Assembly (NCBI RefSeq): GCF_014083985.1
Contig: NZ_CP046907.1
Location: 3,758,501 to 3,822,500, forward strand
Length of the DNA: 64,000 nucleotides
Origin: Streptomyces sp. SCUT-3
Lineage (GTDB): Bacteria > Actinomycetota > Actinomycetes > Streptomycetales > Streptomycetaceae
Direction of reading: 5' to 3'
The position numbers and the translations under genes are program-made. Shown here in pieces: positions 38,109-45,603 of the stretch (position 1 is the stretch's first letter; each line of letters begins with the position of its first letter). The notes below the pieces were generated by a model that was not told the origin of the DNA, did no database searches, and worked only from the letters and a program-made list of their open reading frames with translations.

Positions 38109-38657
38109 TCAGGCCGCCGCGGCGGCGCGGAACCGCTCGACCAGCTGCTGGGGGGTCCACTCCACGCGCTTGCCGGCGTGTGCGCCGCGCGGGGCGCAGG
38201 TGATGTGCAGCAGGGAGGGGACGCCGGGCTCGGGGCGTACGGCGGCCAGCTCTTCGGCCGACGCGACGGCGTACGCGGCGGAGTAGCCGGCGGCGAGCGC
38301 CATGCCGGCCGGGTCGGCGATGCGCACCGGCCGCTGGCCGCCGGTGCTCTCGTGGACGCCGTTGTCGAGGACGACGTGCACCAGGTCGGGGGAGTGTTCG
38401 GCGATCATCGGCAGGGCGCCGGGGTTCATCGCGAAGGAGCCGTCGCCGTCGAGGACGACGACGTGGCGGCCCGGCCGGGCCAGCGCCACGCCGAGACCCA
38501 CGGGGGCGGCCATGCCCATGGACCCGACCAGGTAGAAGTTCTCGGGTCGGTCGGCGGTGTTGTAGAGGTCGCGGGTGATGAACCCGCAGGTGGACACGTA
38601 CAGGGACGTGGGGAACTTCTCGGTGACCGCGCGGATCGCGTCCTGGATGCCGAACAC
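38109..38657 (-). CDS. ppd: Phosphonopyruvate decarboxylase, beta (TPP-binding) subunit
   Basis: A 182-residue protein equal to the C-terminal half of one-piece Ppd enzymes. The thiamine-diphosphate/Mg2+ motif is VVLDGDGSFAMNPGALPMIAE...VVLDNGVHESTGGQ (GDGS to NN-like). It starts at GTG 38657 (VFGIQDAI), two bases after the alpha-subunit stop, with AAGGAAGG upstream. With the alpha subunit it decarboxylates phosphonopyruvate to phosphonoacetaldehyde, the irreversible step that drives phosphonate formation after PepM. Confidence 0.9.
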   Translation of the reverse strand: MFGIQDAIRAVTEKFPTSLYVSTCGFITRDLYNTADRPENFYLVGSMGMAAPVGLGVALARPGRHVVVLDGDGSFAMNPGALPMIAEHSPDLVHVVLDNGVHESTGGQRPVRIADPAGMALAAGYSAAYAVASAEELAAVRPEPGVPSLLHITCAPRGAHAGKRVEWTPQQLVERFRAAAAA

Positions 38658-38659
38658 GT

Positions 38660-39211
38660 TCAGATGCCTTCCTTGACGATGAGGACGGGAGTGGCACGCC
38701 CGTCCTCGGCGGCCGCCAGACAGCGCTCGACGGAGGCGTGGGGCTCGTTCGGGTCGAAGACGGTGTGGCGCAGGCCGAACACGTCCAGCAGGTTGAGCAG
38801 TTCGCGGCCGATGATGTCGTGCTCGACCGCGTCGTTCCCGTCGTGCCCGCGCCAGCTGACGATCAGCGGAACGTGCAGGTCGTAGATGAGGTTGAGCGAG
38901 GTGAGCACGTTCAGGGAATAGCCCAGGCCCGAGTTCTGCATGAGGACTGCGGGTCTGGCACCGGCCGCCGAGAGGCCCGCGGCGACACCGAGCGCCGAGT
39001 CCTCGCGGGGCGCGGGGAGGTAGGTGACACCCTCGGCGGGCCCGGCCCCGGACTCCAGCACCCGGAAGACGCCTTTGAGGAGCGAGCAGGGGACGCCGGT
39101 GAAGTGGGTGAACCCGTGGTCCACGAAGGCTTGGACGAGGGTCTCCGCCGCGTTCTCGCGGCCCGCGGCGGAGGCCGGCGGTGGTGCGGTGGAGGTCTGG
39201 GCTTGTGCCAT
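38660..39211 (-). CDS. ppd: Phosphonopyruvate decarboxylase, alpha (PYR) subunit
   Basis: A 183-residue protein equal to the N-terminal half of Ppd. Diagnostic blocks: HFTGVPCSLLKGVFRVLE, LPAPREDSALGVAAGLSAAG (catalytic Glu region), MQNSGLGYSLNVLTSL and IVSWRGHDGNDAVEHDIIGR. ATG 39211 is the likely start, GTG 39247 an alternative. The Ppd split into two adjacent genes is seen in some phosphonate clusters and in the related sulfopyruvate decarboxylases. The sulfopyruvate alternative is unlikely with pepM nearby. Confidence 0.9.
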   Translation of the reverse strand: MAQAQTSTAPPPASAAGRENAAETLVQAFVDHGFTHFTGVPCSLLKGVFRVLESGAGPAEGVTYLPAPREDSALGVAAGLSAAGARPAVLMQNSGLGYSLNVLTSLNLIYDLHVPLIVSWRGHDGNDAVEHDIIGRELLNLLDVFGLRHTVFDPNEPHASVERCLAAAEDGRATPVLIVKEGI

Positions 39212-39255
39212 GGGGAGGGGAACTCTCTTCCGGGGTACGGGTTCCACGCGACCGG

Positions 39256-39312
39256 CGGGGTGCGGAACACCTGACGCCGAACGGCGTTCGGTGCTCGGTG
39301 TTCCGCACCCCG
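39256..39312. promoter_or_regulatory. 16-bp perfect inverted repeat with nested palindromes before ppd
   Basis: CGGGGTGCGGAACACC (39256-39271) pairs exactly with 39297-39312. The 25-base spacer holds CCGAACGGCGTTCGG, a 15-base palindrome. It sits in the 165-base gap between the DinB-like gene and the ppd genes, the largest gap in the leftward half. It could terminate the upstream transcript, control ppd transcription, or both. Confidence 0.65.
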
Positions 39313-39376
39313 TCCGGCGCGGGACGTCAGGGGCGGGGCGGGCCCGCGGGGCGCGGGCCCGCCGGAGCCGGCCGTG

Positions 39377-40120
39377 TCACGGCCAGGCGTTCAGCTCGGG
39401 GAGCGCCGCGGCCGGGTCGCCGTCCGCGACGGGCAGGACCCGGTGCGGACGGCCGGAGATCCACGCGGCCAGTGCGCGCAGCGGGCCTCGGACCACCACC
39501 GGGTCCTGGCCCCCGGCCGCGGTGGACCACTCCTCGCCGGTGTCGTCCGCGTTCAGCACGACCCCCTGCGGCAGCCGGGGCTGCAGGAAGGCGACGACGT
39601 GCGAGGAGAGCGCGTTGCTCCACTCCTCCGAGCCGTGGCCGACACCGAGGTCGACGGTGTGCAGCTCGACCTCCCGCCACCAGGCGAGCTGGGTCGCGAA
39701 GAGGGGCGAGTTGCGGTAGGCGCAGGGCAGTTCCCAGCCGTCGGGGCCGAGGGCGTCCCACGCCTCCTCGATCGCGGTCAGGCCCTCTTCCAGCTGCTCC
39801 CGCAGCCACTCGGCCGGCCGGCCGTGCAGCTCCTCGATGCGCCGGTCGCGGGTGGGCCGTCCGCCGTCGTACACCTCGACGGTCCTGCCCTCGGCGGCGT
39901 AACGCGCCTGGCGGGCGAACGCCCGGGAGAGGTCGGCGAGGTGGATCAGGACGTGGCCGCGCGTCCAGCCCGGGAGGTGGACGGCCTCGCGGGCGCGCTC
40001 CTCCGTGACCTCTGCCGCGGCGGCGCGCAGCCGGTCGTGCGCGACGCGGATCTCCTTCAGCCGCTCGGGCACGTCGATGCCGCCGTACTCGCGGGCCGTG
40101 TAGTCGATGGAGGTACTCAT
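39377..40120 (-). CDS. DinB-like protein, mycothiol-dependent maleylpyruvate isomerase family
   Basis: A 247-residue protein. The N-terminal DinB-type four-helix bundle has the metal-site pattern LPGWTRGHVLIHLADLSRAF (His) and QLAWWREVELHTVDLGVGH (Glu/His triad). A small C-terminal MDMPI-type domain has VVRGPLRALAAWISGRPHRV. Family members use mycothiol as cofactor for isomerisation or thiol transfer. ATG 40120 overlaps the stop of the FAD protein by 4 bases. Its role in phosphonate assembly is not obvious; detoxification or mycothiol-dependent rearrangement is possible. Confidence 0.82.
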   Translation of the reverse strand: MSTSIDYTAREYGGIDVPERLKEIRVAHDRLRAAAAEVTEERAREAVHLPGWTRGHVLIHLADLSRAFARQARYAAEGRTVEVYDGGRPTRDRRIEELHGRPAEWLREQLEEGLTAIEEAWDALGPDGWELPCAYRNSPLFATQLAWWREVELHTVDLGVGHGSEEWSNALSSHVVAFLQPRLPQGVVLNADDTGEEWSTAAGGQDPVVVRGPLRALAAWISGRPHRVLPVADGDPAAALPELNAWP

Positions 40121-42387
40121 GACGGGTTCCTTTCGAGTTCCTTCGTCTCCCCTCCGGCCGGGGACTCCTGCGGCATGAAGGCGTGGATCCAGCAGAGGAT
40201 GTCCCGGATCACGTGGTGGTCCTTGTTCGGCCGGAGAGCGCCGATCTGGTGGTACATGACCCCCTCGCTGGGCGGGCCCAGGAAGGTGATCCGGGGCTCG
40301 ACACTGCCATCTGCGCGGACCGGATGGAATTCGGGGGTGAGATCCAGGCCACCGGGGACGAAGTCGGGTTCTCCGACACCGGGGTTGACCCACTTGCGGA
40401 CGATGCCGCGGCGCAGCAGGTTCGGGTAGATCGGCATGACGTCGCGTTCGGCGTCGAAGCTGTGGACCCGGGCGTCGACGAGGGCGTCCGCGTACCGCAC
40501 GGCGCCGGTGACGGGGCTGCCGACCCGGAACAGGCCGCGCTCCTCGTCGCACTCCACCCGGGCGCCCGGACCGACCGAGATGTCGACCCGGCCGCTCTTG
40601 ATCAGCGCGGTGACCTTCTCCATCGCCTCCACCGAGGCGCCCTGGCACAGCCGGTTGTGGTGCGGGGTGTAGACGCCGAGGAAGGTGCGGTGCGAGGAGG
40701 CGAGCAGCCCGCCGAAGTCGACCGCTTCGATGACGACGCCGCGCATGTCGCGCCAGGCGGCGTCGGCGGCCGCCTTCGCCGGGTTGCTCAGATTGCCCTG
40801 GGAGGCCCAGCGGATGTCCCGGTCGAGGAAGTCGAGGAAGGTCTCGACGTACTCCTCGGGGCTCGCGTAGCCGGCTTCCGGCACCGGGACGGGGTTGATG
40901 GTCCGCTCCCAGGAGAACCGGTGCTCCGCCGCCCGCGTGGCGTGCCGCCACGGGGACTCGGCCGCGGCGACCGCGGCGGCGAAGGCCTGCGGGTCGCCGG
41001 CTTCGGAGAGCAGGGCTTCGGCCTGCTCCGCGCCGTACACGACCGTGAGGAAGGAGCGCACCGCCCGGTCGACCGGCGGCAGGCCGTCGGCGGACTCCCC
41101 GTCGAGGTGCGCCGCCTGCACGGTGCGGCCGGCCAGGACGTCGTCGACCCGCTCGGCGAGGCCCCGGGCCAGCTCCTCGACGGGCGCGACGAGGAAGGCG
41201 CCGGCCTCGTGGTGGTCCGCGAAGGCGTCGGCGTCGGCCAGGAACTTCTCGTACGCCGGCTGCGCGGCGCGCACCGCGGCCTCCCGGAACTCCGGCCCGT
41301 ACAGCACGCCGTACTGGATCAGCGCCATCTCCAGCAGGATCAGCGGGAAGACGTGCCGCTCGAAGTCGAGCTGGCGCTTGGGGGCGCCGCCGATGACGTT
41401 CGGCACGCCGACGGTCCGCCGCAGTTCGGCGACGGCCGCCGTGGTGAGGAAGGGGCCCTTGTACTCCAGGGCCGCGATGTCGCGTTCCTTCTCGTTGTAC
41501 GGCCGGGCGAAGGTGAACAGGCCGGAGCGGCTGAAGGCCACGATCGAGTCGGGTTCGGCGCCGCACGGGCGGTAGACGAGTTCGCCGTCCGCGTCGCGCT
41601 CGAACCTGCCGCCGCGGCCCTCGGTGAGGTACAGCAGCACGTCGATGCCGGTGAGCCCCATGCCCAGGCAGGCGACCGTCGTGCCCGGGCCGGTGTGCGC
41701 CGGGGTCAGCGACCGCTCCAGCGGGTACGCGGAGGGGATGAAGTGCGCCGGGTGCTCGGCGGAGAACCGGGCCAGGGGGGCCTGGCGCGGGTCCAGCTCC
41801 GGCCGGTTGGACGAGTGCCCGGTGAGCATGAGCACGTAGTCCGCCTCGTACGCGGGAGCGCCGTCGGCGGTGAGGACGGCGAACCGGTCGCCGCGCTCCT
41901 CCAGGTCGACGACCTCGGCCTGTCGCAGGGTCACCTCGACGCCCTCGACGGCGCGCAGGATCTCCACGTACACGGTGAACTGGTCGCGCAGGGCCTCACC
42001 GTGCACGAACCGCCTGGGCCAGTCCTCGGCGACCACGTCGTAGAGCGGGTCGCCGGTCTCCTCGAACTTCCTGCGGCACCACTGGAGCAGCGTGGGCCGC
42101 TCGCTCGTGGGGAGCAGGGGCCCCGCGTCGACCACGCTCTCGTCGGCGGCGAACGCCACCTGGCCGACGACCCGGTTGAGGTAGCTGGTCCTCGTCTGGT
42201 CGGGGCTGTGGACCTGGCCGGGCCCGAACTCCCCCGAGAGGTCGTAGATCACGATCTCCAGGGCGGCCGCCTCCCGGCGCCCGCGCACCAGGGCGGCGAG
42301 GCGTTCCAGGACGTACGTGCAGGTCGGGCCGCCGCCCACGATCGCCAGGTGGATCGGCGCAGCGTTCACGGAATTGTCGGTTGCCAC
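40117..42387 (-). CDS. Large FAD/NAD(P)-binding protein
   Basis: A 756-residue protein. The N-terminal Rossmann loop is HLAIVGGGPTCTYVLERLAAL, followed by YDLSGEFGPGQVHSPDQTRTSYLNRV, typical of the FAD-NAD(P)-binding (NAD_binding_9) family. A second nucleotide-binding loop is VACLGMGLTGIDVLLYLTEGRGG. The C-terminal 300 residues include RFSWERTINPVPVPEAG and VMYHQIGALRPNKDHHVIRD. GTG 42387 is chosen with GGAG upstream; starting at 42492 would run into the transaminase gene. It may oxidise or N-hydroxylate an amine intermediate. The substrate is not readable. Confidence 0.78.
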   Translation of the reverse strand: MATDNSVNAAPIHLAIVGGGPTCTYVLERLAALVRGRREAAALEIVIYDLSGEFGPGQVHSPDQTRTSYLNRVVGQVAFAADESVVDAGPLLPTSERPTLLQWCRRKFEETGDPLYDVVAEDWPRRFVHGEALRDQFTVYVEILRAVEGVEVTLRQAEVVDLEERGDRFAVLTADGAPAYEADYVLMLTGHSSNRPELDPRQAPLARFSAEHPAHFIPSAYPLERSLTPAHTGPGTTVACLGMGLTGIDVLLYLTEGRGGRFERDADGELVYRPCGAEPDSIVAFSRSGLFTFARPYNEKERDIAALEYKGPFLTTAAVAELRRTVGVPNVIGGAPKRQLDFERHVFPLILLEMALIQYGVLYGPEFREAAVRAAQPAYEKFLADADAFADHHEAGAFLVAPVEELARGLAERVDDVLAGRTVQAAHLDGESADGLPPVDRAVRSFLTVVYGAEQAEALLSEAGDPQAFAAAVAAAESPWRHATRAAEHRFSWERTINPVPVPEAGYASPEEYVETFLDFLDRDIRWASQGNLSNPAKAAADAAWRDMRGVVIEAVDFGGLLASSHRTFLGVYTPHHNRLCQGASVEAMEKVTALIKSGRVDISVGPGARVECDEERGLFRVGSPVTGAVRYADALVDARVHSFDAERDVMPIYPNLLRRGIVRKWVNPGVGEPDFVPGGLDLTPEFHPVRADGSVEPRITFLGPPSEGVMYHQIGALRPNKDHHVIRDILCWIHAFMPQESPAGGETKELERNPS

Positions 42388-42421
42388 CGGCTCACCGCTC
42401 CATCTCTCTTCTCGGCTGGGG

Positions 42422-43546
42422 TCAGGAATGCGAGGCCGCGCACCGGGCGACGACCTGGTCGAAGGCGCGGAAGAAGCCGGCGATGTCGTCACCGGTCAAC
42501 TGGCCCATGTTGGCGAGGCGGAACACCCCTGCGGACTTCTCCTGGGTCGCGTAGATCACGTAGCCGTGCTCCTTGAGCCCGTCGTGCAGTTCGTCGTACG
42601 TCATGCCGTTGGACAGGTGCGCGTTGGTGATCGAACCGGCCCGCCGGTCCGGCGGCAGGAGCAGCTCGATGCCGCGCTCCTCGAGACCGGCGCGGATCTC
42701 GGCGGCGCGGGCCGCGTAGCGTGCGGTCCGGGCCGGGACCCCCTCGGCGAGGGTGAGGTCGAGGGCCGCGTCGAGGGCGCGCAGCACCTGGACGGCCGGG
42801 GTGAACTGCGGGCTGCCCCCGAGGACCTGGGCGCGGTAGTTCGCCGACAGGTCGAAGTAGAAGGTGCGGGCGGGCACGTCCGCGAGCGCCTCGAGGCGCT
42901 CCCGGGGGGCGCAGACGAAGCTGATGCCCGGCATGCCCTCCAGGCACTTGTTGGCGGTGCCGACGCACCAGTCGACGTGGTCGCGGACGACGTCCAGGTC
43001 CTCGGCGCCGAGGCTGCTGATCGCGTCGACGATCAGGGAGCGCCTGTGGCGGGCGACCAGCGCGCCGAGTTCGCGCAGCGGGTTGAGCATGCCGGTGCTG
43101 GTCTCGTGGTGGACGACCGCGACGTGCGTGATGTCCGCGTCGGCGGCGAGCGCGCGGTCGACCGCGTCGAGGTCGACGGGGACGGCCCAGCCGAACTCCA
43201 GCCGCACGCAGGCGATGCCGTGGGTGTGCGCGATGCGCAGCAGCCGCTCGCCGTAGTGGCCGTTGTCGAGCACCAGCAGGCGGCCGTCGGCGGGGAGGAC
43301 CGAGCTGATCACGGCCTCCAGGGCGGCCGTGCCGGAGCCGGTGATCAGGACGGTGGCGTGGCTGTCCGGGCCGGCCCCGCACACTTCGGTGATCTTGCCG
43401 CCGACGCTGCCCAGGAGCGCCTGGGTCTCGGGTTCCCGGTGGCACTCGTCGGGGCCGGCCATGGCGGCGCGGACCCGGTCGTGCACGTTGACGGGCCCCG
43501 GGTTCAGCAGGACGACGCGGCCGGGCCGTCCGGTTGTGCCGGTCAT
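42422..43546 (-). CDS. phnW: PhnW-like 2-aminoethylphosphonate transaminase
   Basis: A 374-residue class-V PLP aminotransferase. The opening VVLLNPGPVNVHDRVRAAM...DECHREPE is the PhnW pattern that binds the phosphonate. Asp174 (LIVDAISSLGAED) contacts the pyridine nitrogen, and Lys200 in GTANKCLEGMPGISFV forms the internal aldimine. In a cluster with PepM and Ppd it should run in the biosynthetic direction, turning phosphonoacetaldehyde into 2-aminoethylphosphonate. ATG 43546 overlaps the kinase stop by 4 bases. Confidence 0.9.
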   Translation of the reverse strand: MTGTTGRPGRVVLLNPGPVNVHDRVRAAMAGPDECHREPETQALLGSVGGKITEVCGAGPDSHATVLITGSGTAALEAVISSVLPADGRLLVLDNGHYGERLLRIAHTHGIACVRLEFGWAVPVDLDAVDRALAADADITHVAVVHHETSTGMLNPLRELGALVARHRRSLIVDAISSLGAEDLDVVRDHVDWCVGTANKCLEGMPGISFVCAPRERLEALADVPARTFYFDLSANYRAQVLGGSPQFTPAVQVLRALDAALDLTLAEGVPARTARYAARAAEIRAGLEERGIELLLPPDRRAGSITNAHLSNGMTYDELHDGLKEHGYVIYATQEKSAGVFRLANMGQLTGDDIAGFFRAFDQVVARCAASHS

Positions 43547-44448
43547 GTGAGGTCCTCCTGGGACGGTTCGGCGGCGGCGGAGGCACGGCGCCGGATCAGG
43601 GTGCGGGGCACGTCGTGCGGCCAGGCGTCGAGCGGGGCGAAGAGGTGGCGCAGCCCCCCGGGGCCGCGGTCGCCGCGGGTGATGACGCACTCGGCGCCGC
43701 GGCGGGCGTGCGCGGCGAGCGCCTCGACCTTGCCCTCCATGGCTCCTGTGGCGTCCCACGCGTCGTCCCAGAACAGCTGCCGCACGGCGGTCAGGTCGTC
43801 GGGGTCGAGGTGCGGCAGCACGGGGCTGTCCGGGTCCTGCGCGAGGTGGATGCCGGACACGTCGGTGAGGGCGACGACCCGGACGGGGCCGGGGGCCGCG
43901 GCGGCGTCGAGCACCACACCGGGGACGTCGTCGCTGCTGAGGATGCGCAGGGTGCCGGCGGCGGTGACCACGCAGTCGCTGGACAGGACCGGCAGCGCAC
44001 CTTCGGCGAGGAGCCGGGACACCACACCGGTCTCGGTGACGACGGTGCCGTCGGGCAGCTCGTTGAGCATCGAGGTCGTCTGGAGCGGCACGGCCCGCAC
44101 CCCGCGGGCGCGGAGCGCGGTGGTCCACGCCCAGCGCATGCGGAAGGCCGGTTCGGTCAGGGCGACGGCCGCGTACGGGTCGTTCTCGGCCGCCTTGATC
44201 CGCAGGCCGACGGGGTGGCACAGGGCACCGCCCCCGGTGACCAGGACGATCCGGCCGGGGTGCTCGGCGACCAGCTCGGCGACCATGGCCGCGTACTCGT
44301 CGACGGCCGCGTGGTCGGTCTCCCCGCTGTGCCGCTTGTCGGAGAGGAGGCTGCCGCCGACCTTGAGGACGAGCAGCCCCGGCTCCCGGCCCGGTGCGGG
44401 CTCCCGGCCCGGCGCCGCGGCGGGGGCCGGGGGCACGGCGGCGGTCAC
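43543..44448 (-). CDS. Amino-acid-kinase-family kinase, FomA / isopentenyl phosphate kinase-like
   Basis: A 301-residue protein. Glycine loop LVLKVGGSLLSDKRH (Lys29, GGS 31-33) and LVTGGGALCHPVGL, whose His78 aligns with the catalytic histidine of isopentenyl phosphate kinase and the fosfomycin kinase FomA. The aspartate-rich nucleotide block is VVALTDVSGIHL, with the late lysine in TGAMEGKVEALAAHARRG. FomA phosphorylates a phosphonate as self-resistance, so the same role for this cluster's product, or a biosynthetic phosphonate activation, is likely. GTG 44448 overlaps the previous stop by 4 bases. The N-terminal 20 residues are Pro/Ala-rich. Confidence 0.83.
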   Translation of the reverse strand: MTAAVPPAPAAAPGREPAPGREPGLLVLKVGGSLLSDKRHSGETDHAAVDEYAAMVAELVAEHPGRIVLVTGGGALCHPVGLRIKAAENDPYAAVALTEPAFRMRWAWTTALRARGVRAVPLQTTSMLNELPDGTVVTETGVVSRLLAEGALPVLSSDCVVTAAGTLRILSSDDVPGVVLDAAAAPGPVRVVALTDVSGIHLAQDPDSPVLPHLDPDDLTAVRQLFWDDAWDATGAMEGKVEALAAHARRGAECVITRGDRGPGGLRHLFAPLDAWPHDVPRTLIRRRASAAAEPSQEDLT

Positions 44449-45602
44449 CGGAGCGGGACGTTGGAGACGGTCCCGGCGGTGTGCCGGCGGGCGTTGAACA
44501 GCCTCTCGAGGAAAGGCTGTTCCCAGCGGGCGCTCTGCCCGTCGAGGGAGCCGTACAGCTCCAGGTAGTCCGTGTCCTCGGGGCGCAGGGCGTCCAGGAC
44601 GTGCGCCGGGACGGCCTCCGGGTAGAGGACCGCGGTGAAGTGCAGCGCGTAGTACACGATCTCCTCGGCGCCGACCGACACGACCCGCTTGAGGAACCGC
44701 TGCCAGGCGTCCTCCCCGCAGCCCTCCGCCACCAGGGCGAGGTCGAGGAACTTGCTCAGCTGGAGGTCCTGGCGGTCCTCGATGAAGTGGAGACTGGTGG
44801 CCTCCTTGTGCAGGTGCGAGCAGAGGTCGAGGAGCCGGTCGTCGGGCGCGGGCTCCCAGGCGGGGGCGCCGCACAGGACGGCGGGCACGGCCCGGTCGAG
44901 CAGTTCGGCGGCGCCGGCGCTGATCCCGGACTTCTTCTGGAAGATGTCGTGGCAGATGTCGACGTTGAAGTCGGTGATGTCGGGGCGGCCGCCGGGCTTG
45001 CGGTACGGCAGCTGGTTGCTCAGGTTCATCTTCCAGAACGCCTGCGTCTCGCGGCTGTACGGCTCGATCCGCTCGCCGTCCTCGGCGACCCTGCCCTGGA
45101 TGTAGCCGAGGCGGAGCAGGACCTCGTGGGCGGCGCGCGCGTCCTCGCGGGACAGCAGCACGTCGAGGTCGGCGATGCGGCGCAGCGCCGGGTCGCGGTA
45201 CTCGCCCTCACCGAGGGAGAAGCCCTTGCGGACCGCGAACCTCAGTCCCGCGGAGGAGAGTTCGGCGAACACCCGGCCGAACTCGTCGGACAGGGCCTGG
45301 TTGCGGGCCCTGTTGGCGAGGTAGGCGCCGATGAAGACCCACGGGTAGGGGAAGCCCGGCTGCTCGCCGGCCTTGCGGTCCAGGCGGTGGCGGTCGACGT
45401 GCCGGCCGACCAGCGGCAGCAGCTTGTGCCAGGCGGCGGCCTCCAGGAAGGCGCCCCAGTCGAGGTCGGGGCTGCCCGCCAGCTCCCGGATCGCGGCGAC
45501 GTCGTCGGGGCCGAGGCGCAGCCGGGCCATCCTCAGCAGCAGCCGGGAGTGCGCGGGCAGGTCGTCGGCGGTCAGGTCACGAGAAGCGGTCTTGTCTGCC
45601 AT
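44445..45602 (-). CDS. Nucleotidyltransferase-family protein (NTP_transf_5 type)
   Basis: A 385-residue protein with the pattern FAVRKGFSLGEGEYRDPALRRIADLDVLLSREDARAAHEVLLRLGY. That is the G-x(n)-R-x-x-x-D-x-D arrangement of the PF14907-type nucleotidyltransferases. A long helical region precedes it (LLLRMARLRLGPDDVAAIRELAG) and a His-rich helical tail follows (LLDLCSHLHKEATSLHFIEDRQDL). Such proteins often accompany HprK-like kinases in lasso-peptide clusters, and here both occur in one phosphonate operon. ATG 45602 lies one base past the adenylation-enzyme stop. Confidence 0.75.
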   Translation of the reverse strand: MADKTASRDLTADDLPAHSRLLLRMARLRLGPDDVAAIRELAGSPDLDWGAFLEAAAWHKLLPLVGRHVDRHRLDRKAGEQPGFPYPWVFIGAYLANRARNQALSDEFGRVFAELSSAGLRFAVRKGFSLGEGEYRDPALRRIADLDVLLSREDARAAHEVLLRLGYIQGRVAEDGERIEPYSRETQAFWKMNLSNQLPYRKPGGRPDITDFNVDICHDIFQKKSGISAGAAELLDRAVPAVLCGAPAWEPAPDDRLLDLCSHLHKEATSLHFIEDRQDLQLSKFLDLALVAEGCGEDAWQRFLKRVVSVGAEEIVYYALHFTAVLYPEAVPAHVLDALRPEDTDYLELYGSLDGQSARWEQPFLERLFNARRHTAGTVSNVPLR

Positions 45603-45603
45603 G

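Noticed and set aside
39250-39320. Attachment site or mobile-element end suggested by the 16-bp inverted repeat
   Set aside because: No transposase, integrase, tRNA or matching repeat at the other side of the cluster was seen. A regulatory or terminator role explains it better.
42388-42492. Upstream start at 42492 for the FAD/NAD(P) protein
   Set aside because: It would overlap the transaminase gene by about 70 bases and add 35 Ser/Pro/Arg-rich residues. GTG 42387 has a ribosome site and leaves a clean gap.
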